The notes beneath the pieces were generated by a model. It ran no database searches and was not told where the DNA came from. It worked only from the letters and a program-made list of their open reading frames with translations. A DNA stretch of 45,357 nucleotides from positions 37,349 through 82,705 of the forward strand of contig NZ_LT607672.1 in assembly GCF_900095265.1 (NCBI RefSeq). Reading direction: 5' to 3'. Below, in pieces: positions 26,701 through 34,664 of the stretch. Source of the DNA: Janthinobacterium sp. UMAB-56 (GTDB lineage: Bacteria > Pseudomonadota > Gammaproteobacteria > Burkholderiales > Burkholderiaceae_D). Both the position numbers and the translations under genes were made by a program. Position 1 is the first letter of the stretch. The number at the start of each line of letters is the position of its first letter.

Positions 26701-26830
26701 ACGGAGGATCTTCATCCTGGCCCAGGCTGGCATAGCTGAGCATGCCGCCGATCAGCAGCACGGCCATCAGGTAGCGCGTCAATGGTATGTGTTCGAGCGC
26801 CCAGCGCGACAGATTGAAGCCGCCCTTCAT
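23732..26830 (-). CDS. RND-family multidrug efflux permease (TriC/HAE1-like)
   Basis: A 1032-residue inner-membrane proton antiporter of the AcrB superfamily. Twelve membrane helices are expected, with two periplasmic loops after helices 1 and 7. Seen: N-terminal LTRYLMAVLLIGGMLSYASLGQDEDPP split by the first helix, the helix-4 proton-relay motif ALGLLVDDAIIAVEMMVRKME with paired Asp, and the C-terminal half with LGIIALFGMIIRNSVILVDQIE. The DEDPPFTFR start resembles pumps of the TriC/MexK group. Its ATG overlaps the adaptor stop by 4 nt (ATGA), so the two are translationally coupled. No outer-membrane channel gene or regulator is adjacent. Substrate is unknown. Confidence 0.93.
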   Translation of the reverse strand: MKGGFNLSRWALEHIPLTRYLMAVLLIGGMLSYASLGQDEDPPFTFRAMVLQAYWPGATALQMAEQVTDKLEKKLQETPYINEITSYSKPGETLILLELRESAPPKETAAAWYQVRKKIGDIKGTLPSGVVGPFFNDEFGDTYGSIFALSGDGFTYAEMKDYADKVRQELLAVGQVSKVELFGVQDEKINIIFSHKKFAQMGIPFDAIVQQLSEQNGINATGVLVTPTDNLQVRVTGAILTVKDLENLELRANGTTFRLGDFATVKREFLDPPKDKMRFNGKEVIGLGVSMEKGGNIIDMGKALQATVTRMKSELPVGIELQRVSNQPEAVSASVGEFVHTLVEAILIVLAVSFVALGLHTKPLRIDVRPGLVVALTIPLVLAVTFLFMRLLDIDLHKISLGALIIALGLLVDDAIIAVEMMVRKMEEGMSRFDAATFAYTSTAMPMLTGTLITVAGFLPIGLAKSAAGEYTFSLFSVNALALIISWVVAVVFTPYIGYVLLKVKPHAHNDHELFDTPNFRRFRRAVTWCVEWRKTTIAATLAIFALGIYGFNFIEKQFFPDSSRPELMVELWSPEGTTFVANEKQVKKFEAFVSKLDGVDSVTSYVGTGSPRFYLPLDQIFPQTNVSQVVVLPKSLADRERLRQQIVDVFKKDFPEVRGRVKLLPNGPPVPYPVQFRVTGPEVTGVRAIADQVKDIMRGNPNTLGVNDNWNESVKVLRLDLDQDKMRALGVTSKTVMQAANTILSGTVIGQFREDNKLIDIQVRQPLEERATISVLNDTNIPTATGKSVPISQLARAHFVWEPGVVWRDKREWAITVQSDVIDGIQGATVSTQLAPQLDALRVKLPAGYRITVKGVAADSGEAEASIATNLPLAIFIIFTLLMLQLHSFSRSLLVFLTGPLGVAGAAFALLLLHRPLGFVANLGIIALFGMIIRNSVILVDQIEQDINDGSAPWDAIIDSAVRRCRPIVLTAAAAALAMIPLSRSVFWGPMAVAIMGGLILATALTLLFLPALYAAWFRVRKPVVLDKDGA

Positions 26831-27978
26831 TTGACGGCCCCCATACTGACGGCGGCGGGCTTGCTGGCCAGCTCGGCGCCGAGAATGCTCACTTTCTGGC
26901 CCGGCTTGAGCAAGTTGACGCCGGCCGTGACCACGGTCTGCCCCGCTGTCACGCCCGAGGTCAGCAGCAACTCATTGCCCGCCACGCCACCCACTGTCAC
27001 CGGCACGAGCTTCACGGCGCCGTTTTCCACCACCCATACAGAGCTTTGCGATTTTTCATTGAACAGAGCCGTCAACGGTACCTTGATCTGCGGCGTAGCC
27101 GTCTGCGAGGCGAACTGAACCACAGCCGTCATGCCCAGGCGTGCCTGCGGCGCGTCCGGGATGCTGACCTTGGCAATATAGGTGCGCGTGGCGGCATCGG
27201 CCACGGGCGACACGATACGGATCTTGCCCGGGAGCGCCTGTTTCGGGTCGGCCCACAGGCGCACCACCACATTCTTGACGCCGCGCAAGGTTTCAACCTT
27301 GTCTTCAGGAATGCCGATCACGACTTCCTTCTCGCCGCTTCTGGCCACTTGCACGACAGGCGCACCGGGCGCCACCACCTGCCCCACTTCGGCCTCGATG
27401 CGCGTGACGACGCCATCGACGTCCGCCAGCAAGCTGGCGTAGCCGGACTGGTTCGCCTGGCCCCGGTACAGCGCCTGGGCAGCTTCCACGTTTGCCTGCG
27501 CCGCCTTGTAAGTGGCATTCTTGCCATCGAGCACGGCCTGGCTGACGAAATTCTTCTCGCGCAAATCCTGGTAGCGCTTCAGTTCCACGCGGGCCAGGTC
27601 GCGGCTGGTTTCCGCGCTGAGCAGCGAGGCCTTGGCCTGCGCCTGCGACAGTTGCAAGTCGACCGGATCGAGCTGCATCAGTACTTGCCCCTTCTTGACG
27701 AAGGCGCCAACCTCGACCTTGCGCGTGACGATCTTGCCGCCCACGCGGAAACCCAGCTGCGACTCGACGCGCGGCACGACCTCGCCCGCCAGCTCGGCAC
27801 TCACGTCAACATTGCTGCTAGCGAGCACGATTGCGCGCACGGGGCGCACATCGTCCACTTTGACGGCAGGCTTGGAACAGGCCGCCAGGCTCAGCGCCAG
27901 GGCAGCGGCGGCGATCAGCCGCAGGGCGGGCATTGCAGGTGCGCCGGTCTCGCGGCGCAGGGTTTTCAGGGCAAACAA
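26827..27978 (-). CDS. RND efflux periplasmic adaptor lipoprotein
   Basis: A 383-residue membrane-fusion protein that bridges the RND pump and an outer-membrane channel. The lipobox LSLAAC puts the lipid-anchored Cys at residue 34 of this start. Hairpin and lipoyl parts follow (GEVVPRVESQLGFRVGGKI, then coiled region about 105-180, then LADVDGVVTRIEAEVGQVVAPG), then the beta-barrel and a membrane-proximal domain. I kept the TTG start at 27978 because AAAGGA lies at ideal distance; the ATG at 27933 would give a more typical 19-residue signal but has no ribosome-binding site. It is first in the two-gene operon with the pump. Confidence 0.9.
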   Translation of the reverse strand: MFALKTLRRETGAPAMPALRLIAAAALALSLAACSKPAVKVDDVRPVRAIVLASSNVDVSAELAGEVVPRVESQLGFRVGGKIVTRKVEVGAFVKKGQVLMQLDPVDLQLSQAQAKASLLSAETSRDLARVELKRYQDLREKNFVSQAVLDGKNATYKAAQANVEAAQALYRGQANQSGYASLLADVDGVVTRIEAEVGQVVAPGAPVVQVARSGEKEVVIGIPEDKVETLRGVKNVVVRLWADPKQALPGKIRIVSPVADAATRTYIAKVSIPDAPQARLGMTAVVQFASQTATPQIKVPLTALFNEKSQSSVWVVENGAVKLVPVTVGGVAGNELLLTSGVTAGQTVVTAGVNLLKPGQKVSILGAELASKPAAVSMGAVK

Positions 27979-28027
27979 GGTATTTTCCTTTACTATGCGG
28001 GCTGTTGGATTTTTGCGTGAGGAAACT

Positions 28028-28061
28028 TTTCGCTAGTGCACGGGGGCTAGCGAAATTTTTT
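28028..28061. repeat. perfect inverted repeat with T-run between the RND operon and hpnC
   Basis: TTTCGCTAG (28028-28036) and CTAGCGAAA (28047-28055), 10-nt loop, then six T. On the plus strand it looks like an intrinsic terminator, but no plus-strand gene precedes it. On the minus strand it lies about 50 bp upstream of the adaptor start, where a regulator site or leader hairpin would be placed. Confidence 0.6.
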
Positions 28062-28124
28062 CGCACGCGATATCCTTAAATTTGTGACAATATCAGTTGC
28101 ATCACCGGAGGCACGCCTGGCCTC

Positions 28125-28153
28125 TTACTGACTTTCTGGTTATTAATTATAAT
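28125..28153 (+). promoter_or_regulatory. sigma70 promoter of hpnCDE
   Basis: TTACTG (28125-28130), 17 bp spacer, perfect TATAAT (28148-28153). The start site would be about 70 nt upstream of the hpnC ATG. The surrounding AT-rich block is unusual in this GC-rich sequence. Confidence 0.7.
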
Positions 28154-28231
28154 CGTGCGCAAAAGTTTTTAGTGACTTTTGCGTCATTAATCTCGAGATT
28201 AAAAAACTGCAAGACTAAAGAAGCGTGTTCA

Positions 28232-29113
28232 ATGCCTGTAGACCATTACGAAAATTTTCCTGTTGCATCATTTTTACTGCCGCGCCGCCTGGTGCCCGCC
28301 GTCGAAGCCATCTATGCCTTCGCCCGCAGCGCCGACGACCTGGCCGATGAGGGTGACGCCACGCCGGCCGAACGCCTTGCTGCCCTGCACGCCTACGAAA
28401 TGGCGCTGGGCCGTATCGAGCGCCAGGAAGGCCATGCTGGCGAGAACGCCGCCATGTTCGAACGCCTGGCCGCCGTCATCGCCAAATTCCAGTTGCCGCT
28501 CAAGCCGTTCTACGATCTGTTGTCAGCCTTCAAACAGGATGTGGAAACGACGCGCTACGCCAGCTATGACGAGGTGCTCGACTACTGCGCCCGTTCCGCC
28601 AACCCCGTGGGACTGCTGATGCTGCACCTGTATGGCGCGGCCGATGAACAGAATGTACGCGATTCCGATGCGATATGTTCAGCTTTGCAACTAATTAATT
28701 TCCTGCAAGACGTCGCCATCGACCAGCAAAAAGAGCGCATCTACCTGCCGATGGAAGACTTGAGCCGCTTTGCCGTCTCCGCCGCCGCCTTCGAGCGGCC
28801 CGAGGCGCATGGCAAGTGGAGCGCCCTGATGCGCTTCGAAGTGGCCCGCGCGCGTGCGCTGATGCTGTCCGGCGCGCCGCTGGCCCTGCGTTTGCGCGGT
28901 CGCATCGGCTGGGAGCTGCGACTGGTGGTGCAAGGGGGCTTGCGCATCCTCGAAGCCATCGAAGCGGTCAATTACGACGTGTTCCGGCGCCGTCCCAAGC
29001 TGGAGAAACGCGACTGGCTGATCATTTTCTGGCGCGCCCTGCGCATGTCGCGCAAAAGCCTGCATCAAGAGACACAAGTAAAAACGGCTTTTCCCCCGTC
29101 AGCCACTCTGTAA
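28232..29113 (+). CDS. hpnC: hydroxysqualene synthase HpnC
   Basis: A 293-residue trans-isoprenyl diphosphate synthase of the squalene/phytoene synthase fold. In the HpnCDE route, HpnD joins two farnesyl diphosphates to presqualene diphosphate, and HpnC turns this into hydroxysqualene. The two Asp-rich magnesium motifs are SADDLADE (residues 33-40) and NFLQDVAIDQQKERIYLP. ATG at 28232 is chosen because it starts just before the conserved ENFPVASFLLP. It is first in hpnC-hpnD-hpnE, whose order and similarity to each other support the assignment. A perfect TATAAT lies 79 bp upstream. Confidence 0.93.
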   Translation: MPVDHYENFPVASFLLPRRLVPAVEAIYAFARSADDLADEGDATPAERLAALHAYEMALGRIERQEGHAGENAAMFERLAAVIAKFQLPLKPFYDLLSAFKQDVETTRYASYDEVLDYCARSANPVGLLMLHLYGAADEQNVRDSDAICSALQLINFLQDVAIDQQKERIYLPMEDLSRFAVSAAAFERPEAHGKWSALMRFEVARARALMLSGAPLALRLRGRIGWELRLVVQGGLRILEAIEAVNYDVFRRRPKLEKRDWLIIFWRALRMSRKSLHQETQVKTAFPPSATL

Positions 29114-29159
29114 GACGATAGAATAGCGGCTTCGATCTGCAACCCTTGCTCTTTTGACT

Positions 29160-29993
29160 ATGTCTCCCGACGAATACTGCCAACAAAAGGCCGCCCAGAG
29201 CGGCTCCAGCTTCTATTACAGCTTCCTGTTCCTGCCCGCCGAACGCCGCAAGGCCATCACGGCCCTGTACGCCTTCTGCCGCGAAGTCGATGACACGGTC
29301 GATGAATGCACGGACGAAGCCGTGGCACGCACCAAGCTGGTCTGGTGGCGCAAGGAAGTCAAGGCCATGTACGAAGGCAACCCCACGCATCCGGTGATGC
29401 GTGCGCTGCAGCCGCATCTGGACGTGTATAAGCTGGAAGAAAAGCATTTGCAGGCCATCATCGACGGCATGGAAATGGACTTGAATCAGACCCGCTACCT
29501 CGATTACCAGGCCATGAGCCGCTATTGCTGGCACGTGGCCAGCGTGGTGGGCATCTTGTCGGCCAGCATCTTTGGCGCGACCCGCCCGGAAACCCTGCTG
29601 TATGCGGAAAAACTGGGCCATGCCTTCCAGCTGACCAACATCATCCGCGACGTGGGCGAAGATGCGCGCAAGGGGCGTATTTACCTGCCGATCAGTGAAT
29701 TACAGCAATTCAATGTGACGGCGGCCGACCTGCTGAACGCGCGCCACAGCGAAAACTTTGAAAACCTCATGCGCTTCCAGGTGGCGCGCGCGCAAAAGGC
29801 GTATGACGAAGCGTTCGCCCTGCTGCCGCCTGAAGACCGCCGCGCCCAGCGCCCGGGCCTGATCATGGCGGCCATCTACCGTACCCTGCTCAATGAAGTC
29901 GAGCGCGACGGCTACCACGTGCTGAAGCAGCGCATCTCGCTCACGCCGATCCGCAAGCTGTGGCTGGCGTGGAAGACGTGGGTTCGTGGCTGA
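29160..29993 (+). CDS. hpnD: presqualene diphosphate synthase HpnD
   Basis: A 277-residue member of the squalene/phytoene synthase family. Motif 1 is CREVDDTVDE (Asp44, 45, 48); motif 2 is TNIIRDVGEDARKGRIYLP, closer to phytoene-synthase-like enzymes than HpnC is. It condenses two farnesyl diphosphates into presqualene diphosphate. ATG at 29160 is preferred; an in-frame TTG six bases earlier is possible and neither has a strong ribosome-binding site. It follows hpnC after 46 bp and its last 8 bp overlap the GTG start of hpnE, so the three are one operon. Confidence 0.93.
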   Translation: MSPDEYCQQKAAQSGSSFYYSFLFLPAERRKAITALYAFCREVDDTVDECTDEAVARTKLVWWRKEVKAMYEGNPTHPVMRALQPHLDVYKLEEKHLQAIIDGMEMDLNQTRYLDYQAMSRYCWHVASVVGILSASIFGATRPETLLYAEKLGHAFQLTNIIRDVGEDARKGRIYLPISELQQFNVTAADLLNARHSENFENLMRFQVARAQKAYDEAFALLPPEDRRAQRPGLIMAAIYRTLLNEVERDGYHVLKQRISLTPIRKLWLAWKTWVRG

Positions 29994-31359
29994 GCAGGCC
30001 GTGAAGCAAGGCTTTGCCGTCATCGGCGCCGGCTGGGCCGGCTGCGCGGCGGCCATGGAACTGGCGCGCGCCGGACATGCCGTCACCGTCTACGAGGCGG
30101 CGCGCACCCTGGGTGGCCGCGCGCGCCGCGTCGAGAGAGAAAACACTGTCCTCGACAACGGTCAGCATATCTTGCTGGGCGCCTACACGGAAACCTTGCG
30201 CCTGATCAAACTGGCTGGGCAAGACCCAAAAGAGCTGATCCTCACCCTGCCCCTGCAAATGCGCTATCCGGCTGGCTCAGATGGCATGGATTTCATCGCC
30301 CCGCGCCTGCCCGCACCGCTGCATCTGGCATGGGCCCTGCTGCGCGCGCAAGGTTTGCAGGGCGCCGACAAGCTGGCACTAATGCGTTTTTCCACGGCCA
30401 TGCGAACGATGGGCTGGCAGTTGTACAACGATTGCACGGTCAGCGAATTGCTGCAGCGCTTCGACCAGACAGAGCGCCTGAACCGGCTGATGTGGCACCC
30501 GCTCTGCCTGGCCGCGCTCAATACCCCGCCCGAACGGGCCTCGGCCCGGGTCTTCCTCAATGTGCTGCGCGACAGCCTGGGGGCGAGCCGGCGCCGCGCC
30601 TCCGACATGCTGATTCCAAAGACGGACTTGAGCACCCTGTTGCCTGACGCGGCCGCCCGCTACGTCGCGCAGCATGGCGGCGCAGTGCGCACGGGCGCCA
30701 AGGTGGCCGCCTTGCAAATTTTGCCTGATGGCCGCTGGCAACTCGACGGTGATGCGCACTATGATGGCGTCATCGTGGCAACCTCATCCGTTCAGGCGGC
30801 CAGCCTGCTGCAAGGCGTGCACGATGCGCGCCTCGACAAGGCCATTAGCCAAATGCAAGCCTTTACGCCGGAAGCCATCAGCACCTGCTATCTGCAATAC
30901 GACGCCTCGCTGCGCCTGGACTTGCCGTTCTACGCGCTCGTCGATGCGCCGCAGCAGCGGCACTGGGGACAGTTTGTCTTCGACCGGGGCCAGCTCGACG
31001 CCAGCCAGGCGGGCTTGCTGGCCGTCGTCATCAGCGCCTCCGGCCCTGCCGCGGAGCAAGGGCATGCTGCGCTGGCGCACGCCATCGCGGCGCAGCTGGC
31101 GCAGGTGCTGCAGCGCCCGGCACTGGCGCAGCCTGTCTGGACCCAGCTGATCACGGAAAAGCGCGCCACCTTTGCCTGCACGCCGGACCTGGCGCGCCCC
31201 GGCAACGCCAGCGGCATGCCGGGCTTGCTGTTGGCCGGCGACTACACGGCCAATGACGAGCGCACGCAAGACTATCCGGCCACCATCGAGGCAGCCGTGC
31301 GCAGCGGTCTGGCGGCAGCCAGGATGGTCCACACAGGCCAGGCGGCAAAGCAGAGGTGA
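29986..31359 (+). CDS. hpnE: hydroxysqualene dehydroxylase HpnE
   Basis: A 457-residue FAD enzyme that reduces hydroxysqualene to squalene, the last step before hopanoid cyclisation. VIGAGWAGCAAAMELARAG with VYEAARTLGGRARR is the dinucleotide-binding motif; LLLAGDYTANDERTQDYPATIEAAVRSG is the C-terminal FAD motif of amine-oxidase-like carotenoid desaturases. GTG at 29986 overlaps hpnD; GTG at 30001 is an alternative start that would remove five residues. No squalene-hopene cyclase (shc/hpnF) lies downstream, so cyclisation must be encoded elsewhere, or the squalene has another fate. Confidence 0.93.
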   Translation: MAEQAVKQGFAVIGAGWAGCAAAMELARAGHAVTVYEAARTLGGRARRVERENTVLDNGQHILLGAYTETLRLIKLAGQDPKELILTLPLQMRYPAGSDGMDFIAPRLPAPLHLAWALLRAQGLQGADKLALMRFSTAMRTMGWQLYNDCTVSELLQRFDQTERLNRLMWHPLCLAALNTPPERASARVFLNVLRDSLGASRRRASDMLIPKTDLSTLLPDAAARYVAQHGGAVRTGAKVAALQILPDGRWQLDGDAHYDGVIVATSSVQAASLLQGVHDARLDKAISQMQAFTPEAISTCYLQYDASLRLDLPFYALVDAPQQRHWGQFVFDRGQLDASQAGLLAVVISASGPAAEQGHAALAHAIAAQLAQVLQRPALAQPVWTQLITEKRATFACTPDLARPGNASGMPGLLLAGDYTANDERTQDYPATIEAAVRSGLAAARMVHTGQAAKQR

Positions 31360-31483
31360 CGCCGCATCCCGCCCTGGTGTCGCTCGCCCCCGCGAAATTG
31401 CATTCTGTCGCACCGCGCTGGTGCGCCCGCCCGCGCTTGGGTAGAGTCTGATCATCGACAACGGCCATGCCACGGGGAATACC

Positions 31484-31639
31484 ATGCACACCACCTTGCA
31501 CTTGAAAAACAGCTTGAAAGCCGTGGCGCTGCTGGCTTGTGTGGCGCTGGCCACCCTGATCGTCATTCACGGACAGCAAACGCCACAAGCGCCATTGCTG
31601 CTGAGCCAGGCAAGCATGCTGCTGCCGGCGCTGGGCTAA
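31484..31639 (+). CDS. 51-residue single-helix membrane microprotein
   Basis: A short frame with a well-placed GGGGAA ribosome-binding site 4-5 nt before the ATG. The product begins MHTTLHLKNSLK, has one hydrophobic helix (about residues 13-28, AVALLACVALATLIVI), then QQTPQAP and a hydrophobic tail ending ALG. It could be a membrane peptide or an uncleaved signal-like protein; I recognise no family. It ends 24 bp before the DUF1700 gene on the same strand and so is probably co-transcribed with it. In many genomes this upstream place is held by a PadR regulator. Confidence 0.6.
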   Translation: MHTTLHLKNSLKAVALLACVALATLIVIHGQQTPQAPLLLSQASMLLPALG

Positions 31640-31663
31640 GCGACGCGCAGGAACAGGAAGAAT

Positions 31664-32455
31664 ATGATGAACAAGCAAGATTATCTCGACGCGCTGCGGC
31701 GCGCGCTGGCAGGCTTGCCACCGGACCTGGTGGCCAAGACGCTCGATTACTACGAACAGACCTTCATCGAAGGGGCGGCGGCCGGCCGCAGCGAACACGA
31801 GATCGCCGATGACCTGGGCGAGCCGAAAAAGATCGCACTGACCTTGCGCAGCAGCACACACCGCCAGGCTTTCGAACAGAAAAAAACCCCCGTCAACCTG
31901 CTGCGCCTGCTCGTCTCGCTGGTGGGCCTGGCCATCTTCAACCTGTTCATGGTGGTGCCTGCCGCCGTCTACGCGGCCCTGCTGGCCGCCCTGTATGCCG
32001 TCGGCCTGAGCTTTTACCTGGCTGGCATCGCCATCACGGCCAGCGGCCTGTCCGGCGCCAACGAACTGGTGCTCGATGGCCCGCTGCGCCATGTCTTCAT
32101 CCATGACGATGACGGCGGCGAAGGCGGCGAGCGGCGCGAGACGCGCATCACCATCGGCGACACGGGCATCGAAATCGACCACGTGCCGGGTCCCTCGCAG
32201 CGTGAAGCGGCCGAAGCCGAGGCACCGGGCGCGTCTTCGCGCATGATGGAACGGGCCGAAGCGTTGGCCGGTGGCGGCATCCGTATCTCCACCGACATGG
32301 ACCGCGATGCGCGCACCACGCAAACCGTCTTCGGCGTGGGCATGCTGCTCGGCGGCATCGCCATCTTCTTGCTCAGCCTGGTGGTCACGCGCTATACCCT
32401 GATCGGCATCAGGCGCTACGTCGCCATGAATGTCTCCCTGCTCAAAGGTCACTAG
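31664..32455 (+). CDS. DUF1700 family HAAS-domain membrane protein
   Basis: A 263-residue protein. Residues 1-~65 are the HAAS-type helical domain (MNKQDYLDALRRALAGLPPD … EIADDLGEPKKIA) typical of DUF1700. Three hydrophobic segments follow (about 82-105, 108-128 and 225-250), with an acidic, Gly-rich soluble part between the second and third (DDDGGEGGERRETR). Function is unknown; genes of this family usually sit with PadR-type regulators and DUF4097/DUF2807 proteins and are thought to belong to envelope-stress modules. AGGAAG precedes two adjacent ATGs (31664, 31667). The GIN-domain gene follows after 10 bp. Confidence 0.88.
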   Translation: MMNKQDYLDALRRALAGLPPDLVAKTLDYYEQTFIEGAAAGRSEHEIADDLGEPKKIALTLRSSTHRQAFEQKKTPVNLLRLLVSLVGLAIFNLFMVVPAAVYAALLAALYAVGLSFYLAGIAITASGLSGANELVLDGPLRHVFIHDDDGGEGGERRETRITIGDTGIEIDHVPGPSQREAAEAEAPGASSRMMERAEALAGGGIRISTDMDRDARTTQTVFGVGMLLGGIAIFLLSLVVTRYTLIGIRRYVAMNVSLLKGH

Positions 32456-32465
32456 AAAGGCTGCC

Positions 32466-33272
32466 ATGAAACGCTTATTCAAAGTTGGCCTGTCCATGCT
32501 CTTGCTGGCAATGGTCCTGATCGCCATGTCGTATGCGGCGCTGCGCGCCAAGGGAATCAGCAATCCCAGCAGCGCTGCCGGCCGCGCCGTGCGCAGCGAC
32601 ACGCGCCCGATTTCCGCCAATATCAACAGCATCGACCTGGCCGGCCCCATCGACCTGGTGCTGCGCCGTGGCGCCACGCCATCGCTGAAGGTGAGCGGCG
32701 AACAGCGTTTGCTGTCGAACGTTGACACCACGCAAGACGGCACGACCCTGCATATCGGCCCGAAAGGCATGCTGTTCCACCATCGCCAGCCGCTGCGCGT
32801 GGAACTGGTGCTGCCATCGCTCGTGCGCCTGGAAGTGCACGGCAATGGGGACAGCAAGATCACGGGATTTTCCGGCGACAGTTTCATCCTGGAATTGACG
32901 GGTTCGGGCGACGTCAGCTTCACGGGGCGCTATAAGCAAGTACAAGCGACAGTCAACGGCAGCGGCGACCTCGACATCAATGGCGGCAACAGTGACAGCG
33001 TGGTGCTGGAAATGGTGGGTTCCGGACGCCTCGCCGCCAGCGGCAACACGAAATTCCTGCGTGCCGACCTGAGCGGATCAGGCGATATCGATGCCGAGCA
33101 CCTGGCCGCAGACAAGGCCAGCGTCAGCCTGCAAGGCTCGGGCCAGAGCACCGTCTTCGTGCGCGACGCCGCCAACCTGAGCTTGCGCGGCAGCGGCGAC
33201 ATCCACGTCCATGGCAACCCGCGCCAGCGCGATGCGCAAAAGAGTGGCTCCGGCGAAATTACTTGGCATTAA
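32466..33272 (+). CDS. GIN-domain (DUF2807) exported beta-helix protein
   Basis: A 268-residue protein with an N-terminal membrane anchor or signal (KRLFKVGLSMLLLAMVLIAM). Residues about 50-268 form the putative auto-transporter adhesin head GIN domain, a right-handed beta-helix seen as recurring GSGD/GSG turns about every 20 residues: GSGDVSFTG, GSGDLDING, GSGRLAASG, GSGDIDAEH, GSGQSTVF, GSGDIHVHG. Known family members are periplasmic or surface proteins of unclear role. AAAGG lies 6 nt before ATG 32466. It is co-transcribed with the DUF1700 gene, and its 3' end overlaps the convergent flavoprotein gene by 14 bp. Confidence 0.88.
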   Translation: MKRLFKVGLSMLLLAMVLIAMSYAALRAKGISNPSSAAGRAVRSDTRPISANINSIDLAGPIDLVLRRGATPSLKVSGEQRLLSNVDTTQDGTTLHIGPKGMLFHHRQPLRVELVLPSLVRLEVHGNGDSKITGFSGDSFILELTGSGDVSFTGRYKQVQATVNGSGDLDINGGNSDSVVLEMVGSGRLAASGNTKFLRADLSGSGDIDAEHLAADKASVSLQGSGQSTVFVRDAANLSLRGSGDIHVHGNPRQRDAQKSGSGEITWH

Positions 33273-34509
33273 CTTTATCTTCCAGCCACGCCACGGCCTG
33301 CTCGCCAGCCGCCTTGCCTTGCGCCAGGCAGGCCGTCAGCAGGTAGCCGCCAGTGGGCGCTTCCCAGTCCAGCATTTCGCCGGCCACGAACACGCCAGGC
33401 ATGGCGCACAGCATGCTGCCTTTGACACCGTCGAATTGCACGCCGCCGGCGCTGCTGATGGCTTCATCGATAGGACGCGGGCGCTGCAAGGTGACGGGCA
33501 ACAACTTGATGGCGCGCGCCAGTGTGGCCTCGTCGGCAAAGTCGGCCGCACCCAGGCACTCGCGCAGCAAGCCCGATTTCACGCCTTTGATGCCTAGCCG
33601 GCTTTGCAGGTGGCTGGACATGGAACGGGCGCCACGCGGGCGCGTCACTTCCTCGAATACCCGTTCATGGCTGTGGTCGGGCGCCAGGTCCAGCCAGATG
33701 GTCGTGCTGCCGTCGCGCGCAATCTGCTCGCGCAGCGCGGCCGACAACGCATAAATCAGGCCGCCCTCGATGCCGCCCTGGGTGATGACGCACTGGCCCT
33801 GGCGCTTGACCGTCAAGCCATCGAGGTCATGCGCCGTGATGGCCAGCGTGGCCAGGTGCTCGCCCGCGTAGCGGCTGCTGAAATGCTCGCTCCAGTCCAC
33901 GTCGAAACCGCAATTGGCCGGCGCCAGCGCCGCCACGGCAACGCCCTGCCCTTGCAGCAGCGGCACCCAGGCGCCGTCCGAACCCAGGCGCGCCCAGCTG
34001 CCGCCGCCGAGCGCCAGGATCACGGCGTCGAAGCAGCGCAGGCGTTCGCCGTCCGGCGTGGCGAAGGCCAGTTGGCCGTCTTGCCAGCCCGTCCAGCGGT
34101 GGCGCATATGAAATTGCACGCCCGCTTCGCGCAAGCGGTGCAGCCAGGCGCGCAGCAAAGGCGCGGCCTTCATGTCGGTCGGGAAGACGCGGTTCGAGGA
34201 GCCGACGAAGGTGTCCACGCCCAGGCCATGCACCCAGTCGCGCACCTTTTGCGGGCCGAACTGGTCCAGCGCCGGCTTCAGGCGGCTGGCCTGCCTGGCG
34301 TAGCGCGAGACAAAGGCCTGATAGCCTTCCGCGTGCGTGATATTCATGCCGCCGCGCCCGGCCAGCAGGAATTTGCGGCCGACGGACGGCATGGCGTCAA
34401 ACAGTTCCACCTGCGCCCCCTGGTCGGCCGCCGCCTGGGCGGCCATCAGGCCGGCGGGGCCGCCGCCGATGACGGCGATGTGAAAGGCAGGAAGGCTGGA
34501 ATGGGTCAT
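33259..34509 (-). CDS. HI0933/BaiN-type FAD-dependent oxidoreductase (TIGR03862-like)
   Basis: A 416-residue flavoprotein. IAVIGGGPAGLMAAQAAADQGAQVELFD is an N-terminal FAD-binding fold, but split here as VIGGGPAGLMAAQ and VELFDA; KFLLAGRGGMNITH is the HI0933-family signature; GVFVAGEMLDWEAPTGGYLLTAC is the C-terminal FAD motif. The family includes the bile-acid reductase BaiN, but most members, including this group, have no established substrate. The ATG at 34509 is chosen because it sits seven residues before the fold; ribosome-binding signals are poor. No functional partner is adjacent. Confidence 0.87.
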   Translation of the reverse strand: MTHSSLPAFHIAVIGGGPAGLMAAQAAADQGAQVELFDAMPSVGRKFLLAGRGGMNITHAEGYQAFVSRYARQASRLKPALDQFGPQKVRDWVHGLGVDTFVGSSNRVFPTDMKAAPLLRAWLHRLREAGVQFHMRHRWTGWQDGQLAFATPDGERLRCFDAVILALGGGSWARLGSDGAWVPLLQGQGVAVAALAPANCGFDVDWSEHFSSRYAGEHLATLAITAHDLDGLTVKRQGQCVITQGGIEGGLIYALSAALREQIARDGSTTIWLDLAPDHSHERVFEEVTRPRGARSMSSHLQSRLGIKGVKSGLLRECLGAADFADEATLARAIKLLPVTLQRPRPIDEAISSAGGVQFDGVKGSMLCAMPGVFVAGEMLDWEAPTGGYLLTACLAQGKAAGEQAVAWLEDKVNAK

Positions 34510-34664
34510 GGCAAGCTGGGAAGGCGGTGAAAACCCCGGCATTTTAGTCGAGATAAGGCCCGGGAATGGCAAGAATGTCGAAAAATGATGCATACTGCGC
34601 TGATATGCTGCTGCGACCAGCGGCTTGACTTCAGCAGACAACGAGACGACAAGAGGAGAGACAC

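Noticed and set aside
31151..32923. 590-codon minus-strand frame crossing hpnE, DUF1700 and GIN genes
   Set aside because: It spans three well-supported plus-strand genes and their ribosome-binding sites. No domain is visible.
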